Shown piece by piece: positions 1 to 9,447 of a stretch of DNA of 64,000 bases. This DNA comes from JAIVGV01 sp036389335 (GTDB lineage Bacteria > Acidobacteriota > Blastocatellia > Pyrinomonadales > Pyrinomonadaceae). The notes under the pieces are model-generated. The model ran no database searches, was not told the DNA's origin, and saw only the letters and a program-made list of their open reading frames with translations. Position numbers and translations under genes: made by a program. The stretch lies in assembly GCA_036389335.1 (NCBI GenBank), contig DASVQC010000010.1:1-64000 (forward strand), written 5' to 3'. Position 1 is the first letter of the stretch. Every line of letters begins with the position of its first letter.

Positions 1-2
1 AG

Positions 3-1286
<1,284 letters not shown>

Positions 1287-1308
1287 TTAAAGCCGTATAC
1301 CGGGCGGG

Positions 1309-2061
1309 GTGAGCGACGTGGGCGACGCACGACGGGAGGTGAAGATCGGGTGCTGCGGCTTCCGTTTGTCGCGCGTGGAATATTTCTCGCGCTTTCCGGT
1401 CGTCGAAGTGCAGCAGACTTTCTACCAGCCGCCCAAGATCGAGACTCTGGAGAGTTGGCGCGAGGACGCGCCGGAGGCGTTCGAGTTCACGCTGAAAGCC
1501 TGGCAGCTCGTCACGCACGACGGCGCGAGCCCGACCTACCGCCGGATCAAGCGTGATCTGACCCAGCGTGAGCGCGAGGAGTGCGGCTCGTTCCGCCCGA
1601 CCGAGATCGTGCGGGAGGGCTGGGAGGTGACGCGCGCGTGCGCCGAAGCCCTGCGCACCCGCCGCATCCTCTTCCAGTGCCCCGCGCGTTTCAAGCCGAC
1701 CGCGGTCAACGTCGGGAACCTGCGGCGCTTCTTCTCCACGGTCGAGCGCAATGATTTTATCTTCATGTGGGAGCCGCGCGGGGAGTGGTCGCGCGAGCTG
1801 GTCGGCGAGCTGTGCCGCGAACTCGATCTCATCCACGTCGTCGATCCGCTTGTCGAGCGCACGGCGACGCCGGAACGTTGTTACTTCCGCCTGCACGTGC
1901 GCTGGGGCGGCGGGCGCAACCGCTACGAAGACGAGGAGCTGGCGGAGATGTACACGATGCTGCCGCGCGGCGAGACCTCTTACGTCCTCTTCAACAACGT
2001 GCGGATGATGGACGACGCGACGAGGTTCCAGAGGCTCGTCGGCGAAGAGTTAGAAGACTAA
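1309..2061 (+). CDS. DUF72 (YecE-like) family protein
   Basis: A 250-residue protein with a GTG start 22 bp after ettA. It shows the DUF72 layout, a TIM-barrel-like family of unknown biochemical role: N-terminal KIGCCGFRLSRVEYFSRFPVVEVQQTFY, then an FEFTLKAWQLVTH strand and a C-terminal YFRLHVRWGGGRNRYEDEEL with YVLFNN. Family membership rests on these hallmark segments. No signal peptide or membrane segment is seen. Close spacing suggests co-transcription with ettA. A palindromic repeat follows the stop codon. No function can be assigned beyond the family. Confidence 0.8.
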   Translation: MSDVGDARREVKIGCCGFRLSRVEYFSRFPVVEVQQTFYQPPKIETLESWREDAPEAFEFTLKAWQLVTHDGASPTYRRIKRDLTQREREECGSFRPTEIVREGWEVTRACAEALRTRRILFQCPARFKPTAVNVGNLRRFFSTVERNDFIFMWEPRGEWSRELVGELCRELDLIHVVDPLVERTATPERCYFRLHVRWGGGRNRYEDEELAEMYTMLPRGETSYVLFNNVRMMDDATRFQRLVGEELED

Positions 2062-2098
2062 GACTTCATTTCAAAAACGCCCGCGTTGCTCTCTTTGC

Positions 2099-2148
2099 GA
2101 CTTTGCGCCTCTGCGTGAAAAATCATTCTCACGCAAAGGCGCAAAGTC
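2099..2148. repeat. Palindromic intergenic repeat, GCGCAAAG type
   Basis: Two 20-base arms (2099-2118 GACTTTGCGCCTCTGCGTGA and 2129-2148) are inverted copies with one mismatch around a 10-base A/T-rich spacer. It lies between the DUF72 gene and the SDR gene. The core GCAAAGGCGCAAAG resembles dispersed palindromic repeats known from several G+C-rich phyla. It could fold in RNA, but there is no U-tract, so a terminator role is doubtful. Confidence 0.7.
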
Positions 2149-2186
2149 ACAAAGCTAGGCAAGATTCAATCGGGCGGGAGGATTCG

Positions 2187-2960
2187 ATGGGAGACGATCT
2201 GAAGGGCAAGGTCGCGCTCGTGACCGGCGCGTCGAGCGGCATCGGGCGGGCGACCGCCGTGCGTTTCGCCGAGGAGGGCGCGCAGGTCGTGCTCGTCGGG
2301 CGCGACCGCGCGGCCCTGTCGGCGACGGCCATGGAGATTACTCAGGGCGGCGGCGAGGCGTTCGCGGTCGTGGCCGACGTGACCGACGAGGGGGACGCCG
2401 AGCGCGTCGTGCGCGAGACGATTGACGACTTCGAACGGCTCGACGTGCTGGTGAACGCCGCGGGGATTCTCGCGAACGGGACGATTGAGACGACTTCTTT
2501 GGCCGCGTGGGACGAGATGCTGAACGTGAACCTGCGCGCGGTCTTCCACCTGATGAGCCTCGCCGTGCCGCACCTCGAACGGACGGGCGGCAACGTCGTC
2601 AACGTTTCGAGCGTGACGGGCCTGAGATCGTTTCCGGGCGTGCTCGCCTACTGCGTCTCGAAGGCGGGCGTCGATCAGTTGACGCGCTGCGCCGCGCTGG
2701 AGCTTGCGCCGAAGAAGATCAGGGTCAACGCCGTGAACCCCGGCGTCGTCGTCACGCAGGTGCACAAGCGCGGCGGGATGGACGAAGGGAAGTACGAGAC
2801 GTTCCTCGAACACTCGAAGACGACGCACCCGCTCGGGCGGGTGGGCGAGGCGCGCGAGATCGCGGAGCTGATCCTGTTCCTCGCCTCGGAGCGCGCGTCG
2901 TGGATCACGGGGGCGACCTACTCGATTGACGGCGGGCGGGCGCAGACCTGCGCGCGCTGA
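2187..2960 (+). CDS. SDR family NAD(P)-dependent oxidoreductase
   Basis: A classical short-chain dehydrogenase/reductase of 257 residues. Motifs: cofactor loop TGASSGIG (13-20), NAAG (90-93), catalytic Ser in VSS (141-142), and YxxxK with Tyr155 and Lys159 (YCVSK). VNPGVV follows, as usual in the family, and the C-terminal WITGATYSIDGG segment is also typical. The ATG at 2187 is chosen because GGGAGGA precedes it and the Rossmann fold begins just after it; the frame is open further upstream, but that part runs back through the palindromic repeat and the DUF72 gene. Substrate cannot be read from sequence; FabG-like 3-oxoacyl reductases and sugar or alcohol dehydrogenases share this pattern. 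Arg40 after the second strand (VGRD) favours NADP(H). Confidence 0.88.
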   Translation: MGDDLKGKVALVTGASSGIGRATAVRFAEEGAQVVLVGRDRAALSATAMEITQGGGEAFAVVADVTDEGDAERVVRETIDDFERLDVLVNAAGILANGTIETTSLAAWDEMLNVNLRAVFHLMSLAVPHLERTGGNVVNVSSVTGLRSFPGVLAYCVSKAGVDQLTRCAALELAPKKIRVNAVNPGVVVTQVHKRGGMDEGKYETFLEHSKTTHPLGRVGEAREIAELILFLASERASWITGATYSIDGGRAQTCAR

Positions 2961-3036
2961 GCGGCGGGCGCGATTTAAGAAGAGAGATTACGAAGAGGGT
3001 CTTAAGGGGCGAGAGGCCGGGGGCCGGTTCGTCGCG

Positions 3037-3810
3037 TCAGGGGGTGGACTCGTTCGAGTTCTTGTTGCCGCCGCGCCCGCCGGGGTCGTTCGCGTTGTTC
3101 GAGTTGTTCTGGTTCTGCGCCTTCTGCTTCGCCAGCAGCTTCTTCTCGTACTCGACGCGCTCGCGCTGCTTGCCCGCGTCCTCGCGCGCGCGCTCCAGGG
3201 CCTCCTGCGACTGGTAGTCGTTCGGATCGAGATCGACGGCCTTCTGGAAGGCGCGCACGGCCTCCTGATACTTGGCGAGCTTGTTGTAGACGAGGCCGAT
3301 GTCGTAATAGCCCGGGCCGTCGGGCTCGCGAAGCTTCGCGGCGCGGCGGTAGGCGTCCGCGGCCTTCTCGTACTCGCCCACCTTCGTGTAGGCGTCTGCG
3401 AGGTGGTAGAGCGCGTCGGCGTCCTTGGCGTCCTCACGCACCTTCTTACTGAAAAGCTCGACCGCCTTCTCGAAAGCCCCCTGCGCCTCCTTCTTCTGCG
3501 CGGTCGCGGCGTAGGCGAGGCCGAGCCGCCGGTAGGCTTCCGCGTTGTCGGGGTCGAGCTCGACCGACTTTTTGAACGCCTCGACCGCCTCGCGGTCTCT
3601 GTCGCGCTTGTACAATTCGACGCCGAGCGCGAAGAACCCGGCTGCGTCATGCGGGTTCTGTAGCTCCGCGGCGACGCCTTCGAGCGACGGCGTCGCGGCG
3701 GCTTGGGGCGCGTCCGGCGAGTTGGCGTTAGCCACCGCGCCTTTACGCGCGCAGGCGGGGAGGCACGCGGCGATGAGGCACAGGAGTAGGGCGACGAAGA
3801 CTTGACGCAT
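3037..3810 (-). CDS. TPR-repeat lipoprotein
   Basis: A 257-residue protein with a hydrophobic signal and a lipobox near residues 17-20 (LPAC; an alternative IAAC lies at 13-16), so it is probably lipid-anchored in the cell envelope. At least four tetratricopeptide repeats follow, recognisable by the A-x-x-x-(Y/F/L)-x-x-(A/G) pattern: EAVEAFKKSVELDPDNAEAY, then a KKEAQGAFEKAVELFSKK unit, EYEKAADAYRRAAKL and YQEAVRAFQKAVDLDPND. The C-terminus is Asn-rich low-complexity (QNQNNSNNAND). TPR lipoproteins often scaffold envelope complexes; no partner is encoded next to it. It converges on the SDR gene. Confidence 0.85.
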   Translation of the reverse strand: MRQVFVALLLCLIAACLPACARKGAVANANSPDAPQAAATPSLEGVAAELQNPHDAAGFFALGVELYKRDRDREAVEAFKKSVELDPDNAEAYRRLGLAYAATAQKKEAQGAFEKAVELFSKKVREDAKDADALYHLADAYTKVGEYEKAADAYRRAAKLREPDGPGYYDIGLVYNKLAKYQEAVRAFQKAVDLDPNDYQSQEALERAREDAGKQRERVEYEKKLLAKQKAQNQNNSNNANDPGGRGGNKNSNESTP

Positions 3811-4454
3811 GGTCAGAAGGCTGAACGGGAAGACGATGCCGGAGCGGGAACTGATCTATGACAAATCGCGCGGCGTGTCAACGTGCGGACGGAAGAAGGG
3901 GTGGCAAGCTCCCCCATTAGCCTGCCACCCCTCTGTCCGTCCAGTTGCCGTAAAAGGATGTTGAGAATATACAGGCGCGCGCCCGTCGTTTGGTTGCGAT
4001 GTCGTTGCGGTTGAATTATAAGCACGATGCGCTCACAGAGGCCATCCTTCGCGCCGAGCCGCGCCGGAAGTGGAGCGCGATCAGTCGTGAGACCGGCCCC
4101 GGCAGTCGTCTCACTAAACCTCGCGCGAAGGCTGGCCGCGAGGCGGGGCGTTCCGATTTCCGGTCTTATGGCTTGGCCCCTCACTGAAATGTTTTCACAG
4201 CTTCACTCATATGTTTATGAGACCGCCTCGGGTAAACAATGTGAGGGCGTTAGTAAAATGCCGGAAGGTTGAAGCAGGGGAAGGTAAAGAATGAGGATAA
4301 GCGGGGCGCTTTCACGGCCTATTTTTCTACCTCACGAATTATTTTCCAGTTTATAATGCCCGTCCGTCGCCCGCCTGCAAGGAGTTTCTGCCTTCACCAT
4401 TGCGTTTACCCCTCGCCATTTCATCCGCTCGCGACGAGCGCCTAACGAACCGCC
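3811..4454. other. Divergent intergenic region with a long imperfect hairpin (3887-3942)
   Basis: No convincing gene lies between the divergent TPR lipoprotein and trypsin-nuclease genes. The region holds a strong stem-loop: perfect 9-bp arms GGGGTGGCA (3898-3906) and TGCCACCCC (3923-3931), extended outward to about 20 bp on each side (GGACGG... and ...CCGTCC) with few mismatches, and inward by GCT/AGC. The part from about 4187 to 4400 is much more A/T-rich than the surroundings and probably contains the promoter of the downstream gene. Short open frames here show no protein-like composition. Confidence 0.5.
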
Positions 4455-6554
4455 ATGAAAAACGTCAACCGGGTCTGTTCAGCCGCCATCCGGCGCGCAA
4501 GTCTCCTTCCCGACGGAACTTTTAAGCCGCGCAAGGTCGATCTCGCGCCGAACGTCGCCCGCGACGTGAATCCCGGCGACATGGCGCGGCGCGCGGGTTT
4601 CCTGACGCGGGGCGGCGCGCAGGCGACGAGGGTCGAGTTCGAGCGGCTGCTGGGCACGAACGACTTGGTGGACGAGTTCTACTTGGAGCGCGCACTGCTC
4701 GCCGCCAACCCCGTCTGCCGCGTCAGCATCCGCGCCCCTTCGGGGCACGAGCGCGGGTGCGCGACCGGCTTCATGGTCTCGCCGCGGCTGCTCATCACCA
4801 ACGAGCACGTCTTCGGCTCGGCGGAAGAGGCCGCGCCGTCCATCGTCGAGTTCAACTACCGCTTCGACGTGGCCGGTCGCCCCGAACCTTCCTACCGCTT
4901 CCGCCTGCGCCCCGACCGGTTCTTCTTCAACGACGAGGAGCTGGACTTCGCGCTGGTCTCCGTCGAGCAGGAGTCGCTCGACGGGGGCGTGCCGCTCGGC
5001 GCCTTCGGCTACCACCGGCTCATCGGCGATCAGGGCAAGATTCTGCTCAAGGAGTGGATGACCATCATCCAGCACCCGGGCGGGGCGCGCCGCCAGTTCG
5101 CCGTCCGCGAGAACGAGTGCGTCTCCGTCGAAGACCCGGACGTGATCTGGTACAAGAGCGACACGGCGCAGGGGTCGAGCGGCTCCCCGGTCTTCAACGA
5201 CAGCTTCCAGATCATCGCGCTCCACCACGCCGGCATCGCCCGTCAGGACGACGACCAAAACTTCGTCCTCAAGAACGGGCATAAGGTGAAAGACCTGAGC
5301 GACGCCGACGACTCCGAGGTGGATTGGATCGCCAACGCCGGCATCCGCGCCAGCCGCATCATCGCGTGCGTCAAGCAGAAGGCGCGCGAGAAAGACAACC
5401 ACCTCGCCGAACTACAGGCCGCCATGCAGGGCGGCGACATTCTTTCCGAAGCCTACCGAACCGACAGCCAGCCCACAGGAGAGGCCATGAACTCACGTCT
5501 TAACCAGTTGCTCAGCCCCCGCCCGTCGGGCGCGCCTGAGGGCGTCGGCAACAACCGGATCGTCCTCGGCACGCTCGTGCTCGAACTCAACGGCGGCTTA
5601 GTCGCGGGCGCGCCCGCGGCGCAGGTCGGCGACTCCGCCGCGCGGCCCGCGCTCCTTCCCGCGCCCGATCAGTCGAGCGACCTCGCCGAAACGCTCAAGG
5701 AGCCCATCATCGACACCGACTACGGATCGCGCAAAGGCTTCGACCGCGGGTTCTTGAAATCCCTCGGCATCGCCCTGCCGCTGCCGATGCCGGAGGTGAC
5801 GAACAAGAGTCTGCTCGCGGCGATGGACGACGGGGGCCAGGAGATCCCCTACGAGCACTTCAGCGTCTTCCTGCACAAGACGCGCAAGCTCGCCGTCCTC
5901 ACCGCCTCGAACGTGGACGGCAGCGCCAAGGCCAAACACCCGGAAGCGGGCAGGGATTATTCGCGCAAAGGGCTCACGGGTCTGAGCGGGGCGCAGCAGG
6001 AGAAGTGGGTCGTCGACCCGCGCGTCGGCGCGCAGTTCCAGATACCCGATCAGTTCTACAACAAAGACAACGCGGCGTTCGACAAGGGCCACATCGTCCG
6101 CCGCGACGACGTGTGTTTCGGGACGACCTACGCGCAGGTGCAGCGCGCCAACGGCGACACCTTCCACGTCACCAACTGCTCGCCGCAGCGCGGCAACTTC
6201 AACCGCTCGAACCTCGGCGGCATCTGGGGCAATTTGGAAAACTTCATCGGCGCGCAGTCCGACAAGGAGCGTTACTGCATCTTCGCCGGCCCGGTGCTTT
6301 CGCCCGCCGACGAGACTTTCGTCGGCACCGAGCGCGTGCAGATACCGACGCGGTTCTGGAAGGTGGTCTGCGCGGTGAAGAGCAAAAAACTTCAGGTCTT
6401 CGCCTTCGTGCTGGAGCAGGACGTGGCCGACTTGCCGCTGGAGTTTCAACCGACCGCCGAGTGGAAACACAGGCAGGTGAAGCTGAGCGCCCTTGAGAAG
6501 TTGATCAAGCTCGTAAAGTTTCCGAAGGTCTACCGCGACGCCGATCAGGCTTAG
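4455..6554 (+). CDS. Trypsin-like serine protease fused to a DNA/RNA non-specific endonuclease (NUC) domain
   Basis: A 699-residue two-enzyme fusion. Residues about 85-265 form a trypsin-like protease: GCATGFMVSPRLLITNEHVF with His118, ELDFALV with Asp164, and QGSSGSPVF with Ser242, a full catalytic triad. Residues about 460-690 form a NUC-type beta-beta-alpha metal nuclease: FDKGHIVRR with His546 (the DRGH-like motif), then TNCSPQ and NFNRSNLGGIWGNLENFI, where Asn583 and Asn593/Glu595 fit the usual metal-ligand and active-site region. A linker of about 190 residues joins them. No signal peptide is evident, so it is probably cytosolic. The gene stands alone, with a hairpin downstream at 6611. 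Each family is well known; the combination resembles effector proteins of biological conflict systems (inference). Confidence 0.85.
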   Translation: MKNVNRVCSAAIRRASLLPDGTFKPRKVDLAPNVARDVNPGDMARRAGFLTRGGAQATRVEFERLLGTNDLVDEFYLERALLAANPVCRVSIRAPSGHERGCATGFMVSPRLLITNEHVFGSAEEAAPSIVEFNYRFDVAGRPEPSYRFRLRPDRFFFNDEELDFALVSVEQESLDGGVPLGAFGYHRLIGDQGKILLKEWMTIIQHPGGARRQFAVRENECVSVEDPDVIWYKSDTAQGSSGSPVFNDSFQIIALHHAGIARQDDDQNFVLKNGHKVKDLSDADDSEVDWIANAGIRASRIIACVKQKAREKDNHLAELQAAMQGGDILSEAYRTDSQPTGEAMNSRLNQLLSPRPSGAPEGVGNNRIVLGTLVLELNGGLVAGAPAAQVGDSAARPALLPAPDQSSDLAETLKEPIIDTDYGSRKGFDRGFLKSLGIALPLPMPEVTNKSLLAAMDDGGQEIPYEHFSVFLHKTRKLAVLTASNVDGSAKAKHPEAGRDYSRKGLTGLSGAQQEKWVVDPRVGAQFQIPDQFYNKDNAAFDKGHIVRRDDVCFGTTYAQVQRANGDTFHVTNCSPQRGNFNRSNLGGIWGNLENFIGAQSDKERYCIFAGPVLSPADETFVGTERVQIPTRFWKVVCAVKSKKLQVFAFVLEQDVADLPLEFQPTAEWKHRQVKLSALEKLIKLVKFPKVYRDADQA

Positions 6555-6610
6555 CCCCGGCGGTGAGGCGGGCCGGGGGTCGCGCCGGAATGCGGCGCGT
6601 GAAAATTAAA

Positions 6611-6643
6611 GAGCCGACTGCGCCCTCGCTGCGCAGTCGGCTC
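6611..6643. terminator. Perfect 13-bp stem-loop, probable terminator
   Basis: The arms GAGCCGACTGCGC (6611-6623) and GCGCAGTCGGCTC (6631-6643) flank a 7-base loop, 57 bp after the protease-nuclease stop. The A/T-rich stretch lies on the 5' side (GAAAATTAAA), so a U-rich tail exists only in the minus direction. On the plus strand it would act as a weak or factor-assisted terminator. Confidence 0.55.
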
Positions 6644-6803
6644 CCGATCACAGCCTTTCCTTTGGGGGAAGGGATGCGACGTGGCGCGCACTCTACACCA
6701 ACTCGCCGCGGCTGACAAGGGCTAATCGGGCTTCCCAAACGAACGGCGAACACTTCCGCGCGGGGCGGCGGGCTTCGTCAAAGTGCGCGCGCTGTGCTAA
6801 AAA

Positions 6804-6885
6804 AGCCGTTAGCTGTTAGCTGTTAGCCAGAGGCTCAAAGCATTTTGGTTTGGCTAAAAGCTAATAGCTATTAGCTAATAGCTAT
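6804..6885. repeat. TTAGC-type imperfect palindromic repeat
   Basis: The left part (6804-6829) is built of GTTAGCT units repeated at 7 bp. The right part (6851-6883) carries the inverted series GCTAATAGCTATTAGC. The two halves can pair around AGAGGCTCAAAG. This is a dispersed-repeat type unrelated to the other palindromes in the window. It occupies most of the 383-bp gap between the protease-nuclease gene and rnz; the remainder (6644-6803) shows no gene. Confidence 0.6.
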
Positions 6886-6937
6886 TCTACCGGTCGCGTG
6901 ACGGGCGACGACTCCAGGGGACGAACGGTGTGAACTT

Positions 6938-7894
6938 TTGCGGATCACCTTCTTAGGCACGAGCGCGGGCGTGCCGACGCGCGCGCGCAACGTCTCTGCC
7001 GTGGCGCTGCGCCTGCCGCAGCGCGGAGAGGTCTGGCTCTTCGACTGCGGCGAAGCCACGCAGCACCAGATTCAGCGCACCGACCTGCGGCTCAGCCAGA
7101 TCACGCGCGTCTTCATCTCGCACCTGCACGGCGACCACGTCTTCGGCCTGATGGGGCTGCTCGCCTCGTCGGGCTTGGCTGGGGCGGCTCAGGCCATCGA
7201 GCTCTACGGGCCGCGCGGGCTCGACGACTTCGTCCGCGCGGTCGCGCGCCACACCGGCACGCTCGTCACCGACTCGCTCAAAGTTAACGTCGTCGAGGCC
7301 GGGACGCTCTACGAGGACGCGGAATACGCCGTCGCCTGCCAACCCTTGCGCCACCGCCTGAGCGCCTTCGGCTACCGCGTGACCGAGCGCGACCGCGCCG
7401 GCCACTTCGACGCCGAGCGCGCCGCCGCGCTCGGCGTCCCCGCCGGGCCGCTCTACGGTCGCCTCAAGCGCGGCGAGACCATCACGCTCGCCGACGGTCG
7501 CGCGGTCAGCGGCGCGGAGCTGTGCGGCCCCTCGATCAGGGGCCGCGCCGTCGCCTACTGCACCGACACCGTCTACTGCCGCAACGCCGTCGCGCTCGCC
7601 GCCGATTCCGACCTGCTCATCCACGAGGCGACCTTCGCCGACGAGGACGCGCACCTCGCGCGCCAGAGCACGCACTCGACCGCCTCGGACGCCGCCCGCG
7701 TCGCCAAGGAGGCGCGGGCGCGCCGCCTCGTCCTCACCCACATCAGCCCCCGCTACGCGCCCGGCAACGCCGTCGAGCTGCCGCGCCTGCTCTCTCAGGC
7801 CCGCGCCATCTTCCCCGACACCATCGTCGCGGAGGATTTCATGTCGCTCGAAGTGCCGCGCCGCTCGGACGACGACGAGGCGCGGCAGGCCTAG
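6938..7894 (+). CDS. rnz: Ribonuclease Z (tRNA 3'-processing endonuclease)
   Basis: A metallo-beta-lactamase-fold endonuclease that trims tRNA 3' trailers; cytosolic. Of 318 residues, MRITFLGTSAGVP is the typical N-terminus and fixes the TTG start at 6938. The zinc-binding motif SHLHGDH lies at 61-67 (His62, His64, Asp66, His67), with FDCGEATQHQI at 35-45 and later metal-ligand segments CTDTVY and LTHISPRY. Length fits the short bacterial RNase Z form of roughly 300-330 residues. The TTG start has no strong Shine-Dalgarno. It precedes the ETSAxGRAL-motif gene by about 120 bp on the same strand. Confidence 0.93.
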   Translation: MRITFLGTSAGVPTRARNVSAVALRLPQRGEVWLFDCGEATQHQIQRTDLRLSQITRVFISHLHGDHVFGLMGLLASSGLAGAAQAIELYGPRGLDDFVRAVARHTGTLVTDSLKVNVVEAGTLYEDAEYAVACQPLRHRLSAFGYRVTERDRAGHFDAERAAALGVPAGPLYGRLKRGETITLADGRAVSGAELCGPSIRGRAVAYCTDTVYCRNAVALAADSDLLIHEATFADEDAHLARQSTHSTASDAARVAKEARARRLVLTHISPRYAPGNAVELPRLLSQARAIFPDTIVAEDFMSLEVPRRSDDDEARQA

Positions 7895-8016
7895 CCCCGG
7901 GTGAGCCCGCGCGGCGGCCCTCGTCGCGGTCGCGCGGCGGGCGTTGTCAAAAGGCGCGGCGGGGGTTAGATTGCAGGCGCGTTCAAGAACAGCCGGAGAG
8001 AGGAGGACGCCGAGCC

Positions 8017-8649
8017 ATGTCACGCCCCGCAGGTACACGCGACCGATTCGAGGATTACGTGCCCGTCGCCGAGCGACTCGAAAAGTTCTACCAGACTTTC
8101 CCCGAAGGCCGGGTCACGACTTCAATCGTCGAGCACAACATGGAGAGCGGCTTCGTGCTCATGCGGGCCGAGGTCTACCGCTCCGCGGACGACGCCGCCC
8201 CGGCGGCGACGGGCCACGCCTTCGAGGTGCGCGGCGAGTCTTACGTGAACAAAACTTCCTACGTCGAGAACGCCGAGACTTCCGCGGTCGGTCGCGCGCT
8301 CGCGCTCCTAGGTTTCGAAGTGAAGCGGGGCATCGCCTCGCGCGAGGAGCTACAGAAGACCGCGAGGATGCAGACGGCCAACGCGGTGGCCGCCGCGGGA
8401 AGCGGGGCGGGGGCGGCGGGCGGCGGTGCGGCGAAGCCGCAGTCGGCCCCGCGCGCGAAGGACGACGGCGAGGCCGGGGCCGACGCGGACGCGGAGATTT
8501 TGAAGACGGCGGAGGCTTTGGGCTACGACGCCACGAAGGTGCGCAAGTGGGTGAACCAGAAGTTCAAGGTCGCGGGCGGGCTCGAAAGCCTGAGCCCGCA
8601 GGACAAGCGCGAGGTGTTGAAGATTTTCCGCGAGCGCGCCTCGGCCTGA
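8017..8649 (+). CDS. Phage-like ETSAxGRAL-motif protein (possible ssDNA-annealing relative)
   Basis: A 210-residue soluble protein. Residues about 10-115 carry VTTSIVEHNMESGFVLMRAE, then ATGHAFEVRG and NKTSYVENAETSAVGRALAL. This NxTSxxExxETSAxGRALAxxG signature recurs in proteins of phage recombination or ssDNA-annealing neighbourhoods; I recognise the motif but cannot name the family with certainty. An Ala/Gly-rich linker follows, then a small helical C-terminal domain (about 155-210) ending SPQDKREVLKIFRER. The start at 8017 follows AGAGAGGAGGAC at 7996-8007. No phage structural, integrase or lysis gene is nearby, so it looks chromosomal. Function is a tentative inference. Confidence 0.6.
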   Translation: MSRPAGTRDRFEDYVPVAERLEKFYQTFPEGRVTTSIVEHNMESGFVLMRAEVYRSADDAAPAATGHAFEVRGESYVNKTSYVENAETSAVGRALALLGFEVKRGIASREELQKTARMQTANAVAAAGSGAGAAGGGAAKPQSAPRAKDDGEAGADADAEILKTAEALGYDATKVRKWVNQKFKVAGGLESLSPQDKREVLKIFRERASA

Positions 8650-8803
8650 GCCGCGGGCCGGTGGACGCGCCGACCGCCTCGATGGCGGCGGTAGGGTGCG
8701 CCCACTCAAAATCTCTTGAGCGCGAAGACGTTAAGGCCACGCGCAGGAACTTGAAGCGGGCGGGGCGCGTATCAGTAGGGGAATGTCGAAAGGAGTTTCC
8801 GGG

Positions 8804-9406
8804 ATGTTCTGTCCGCAATGCGGCGCGAGCCAGAGCGAGGAGCTGAGGTTCTGCAACCTGTGCGGCGCGAACCTGCAAGCCGTGAGGCAGGCGGTTCAGG
8901 CGCGCGGGGCGGACGATAAGTTCGAGTGGAACAAGACGTGGGTCGCCGAGATGATGCTCTCCGAGACGGAGCGTAAGAAGCGGCTCGCGCACATCGAGCG
9001 CGAGCGCGGCGTCACGCCGGAGGTCAAGCGCTACAACGAGATCAAGGCGGGCGTCATCACGAGCAGCGTCGGCGTCGGCGTGTCGATCTTCCTCTTCTTC
9101 ATCATGCAGGGGATCGTCGCGAGCGGGCAGAACTCGCCCGGCGATAACGAGATACTCAGCAGAGTCTGGATCGCGGGCGTGATCCCTTTCCTCATCGGGC
9201 TGGGGATCATCGTCAACGGCCTGTTCGTGAGCAGGCTGATCGTGAAAGTATTGAAGGAAGAGGCCGCGGGCGCGACGGGCGCGCTCGACGCGCAGGCCGA
9301 GAGGCCCGCGCTGCGCCCCGCCGACACGACCGAGTTTGTCCCGACGACCTTCAGCGTGACCGAGGAGACGACGAAGCACCTCGGCGGGTCGCGGCGCACC
9401 AACTGA
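8804..9406 (+). CDS. Zinc-ribbon membrane protein
   Basis: A 200-residue protein starting MFCPQCGASQSEELRFCNLCGANL: two CxxC pairs (Cys3/Cys6 and Cys17/Cys20) form a zinc ribbon. A charged region of about 60 residues follows, then two membrane helices (about 82-105 GVITSSVGVGVSIFLFFIMQ and about 120-145 WIAGVIPFLIGLGIIVNGLF), with a hydrophilic tail. Start choice: an in-frame ATG exists at 8783, but AAAGGAG at 8789-8795 sits 8 bases before the ATG at 8804 and puts the zinc ribbon at the N-terminus, as is usual for this protein class. Function unknown; the ribbon probably faces the cytoplasm. Confidence 0.8.
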   Translation: MFCPQCGASQSEELRFCNLCGANLQAVRQAVQARGADDKFEWNKTWVAEMMLSETERKKRLAHIERERGVTPEVKRYNEIKAGVITSSVGVGVSIFLFFIMQGIVASGQNSPGDNEILSRVWIAGVIPFLIGLGIIVNGLFVSRLIVKVLKEEAAGATGALDAQAERPALRPADTTEFVPTTFSVTEETTKHLGGSRRTN

Positions 9407-9447
9407 CGCCGCGATCCGTGGCGCGCCCCGACTTCACGCGGCGCAAC

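Noticed and set aside
2926..3663. Long open frame antisense to the TPR lipoprotein
   Set aside because: Leu/Val/Arg-rich shadow of the TPR gene with no start signal; the opposite strand has clear TPR repeats and a lipobox.
4027..4272. Short plus-strand open frame in the gap before the protease-nuclease gene
   Set aside because: Arg/Ala-rich composition, no ribosome-binding site, no recognisable domain; typical chance frame in G+C-rich DNA.
8017..8649. Prophage hypothesis around the ETSAxGRAL-motif protein
   Set aside because: Neighbours are rnz and a zinc-ribbon membrane protein; no integrase, capsid, tail or lysis genes are seen.
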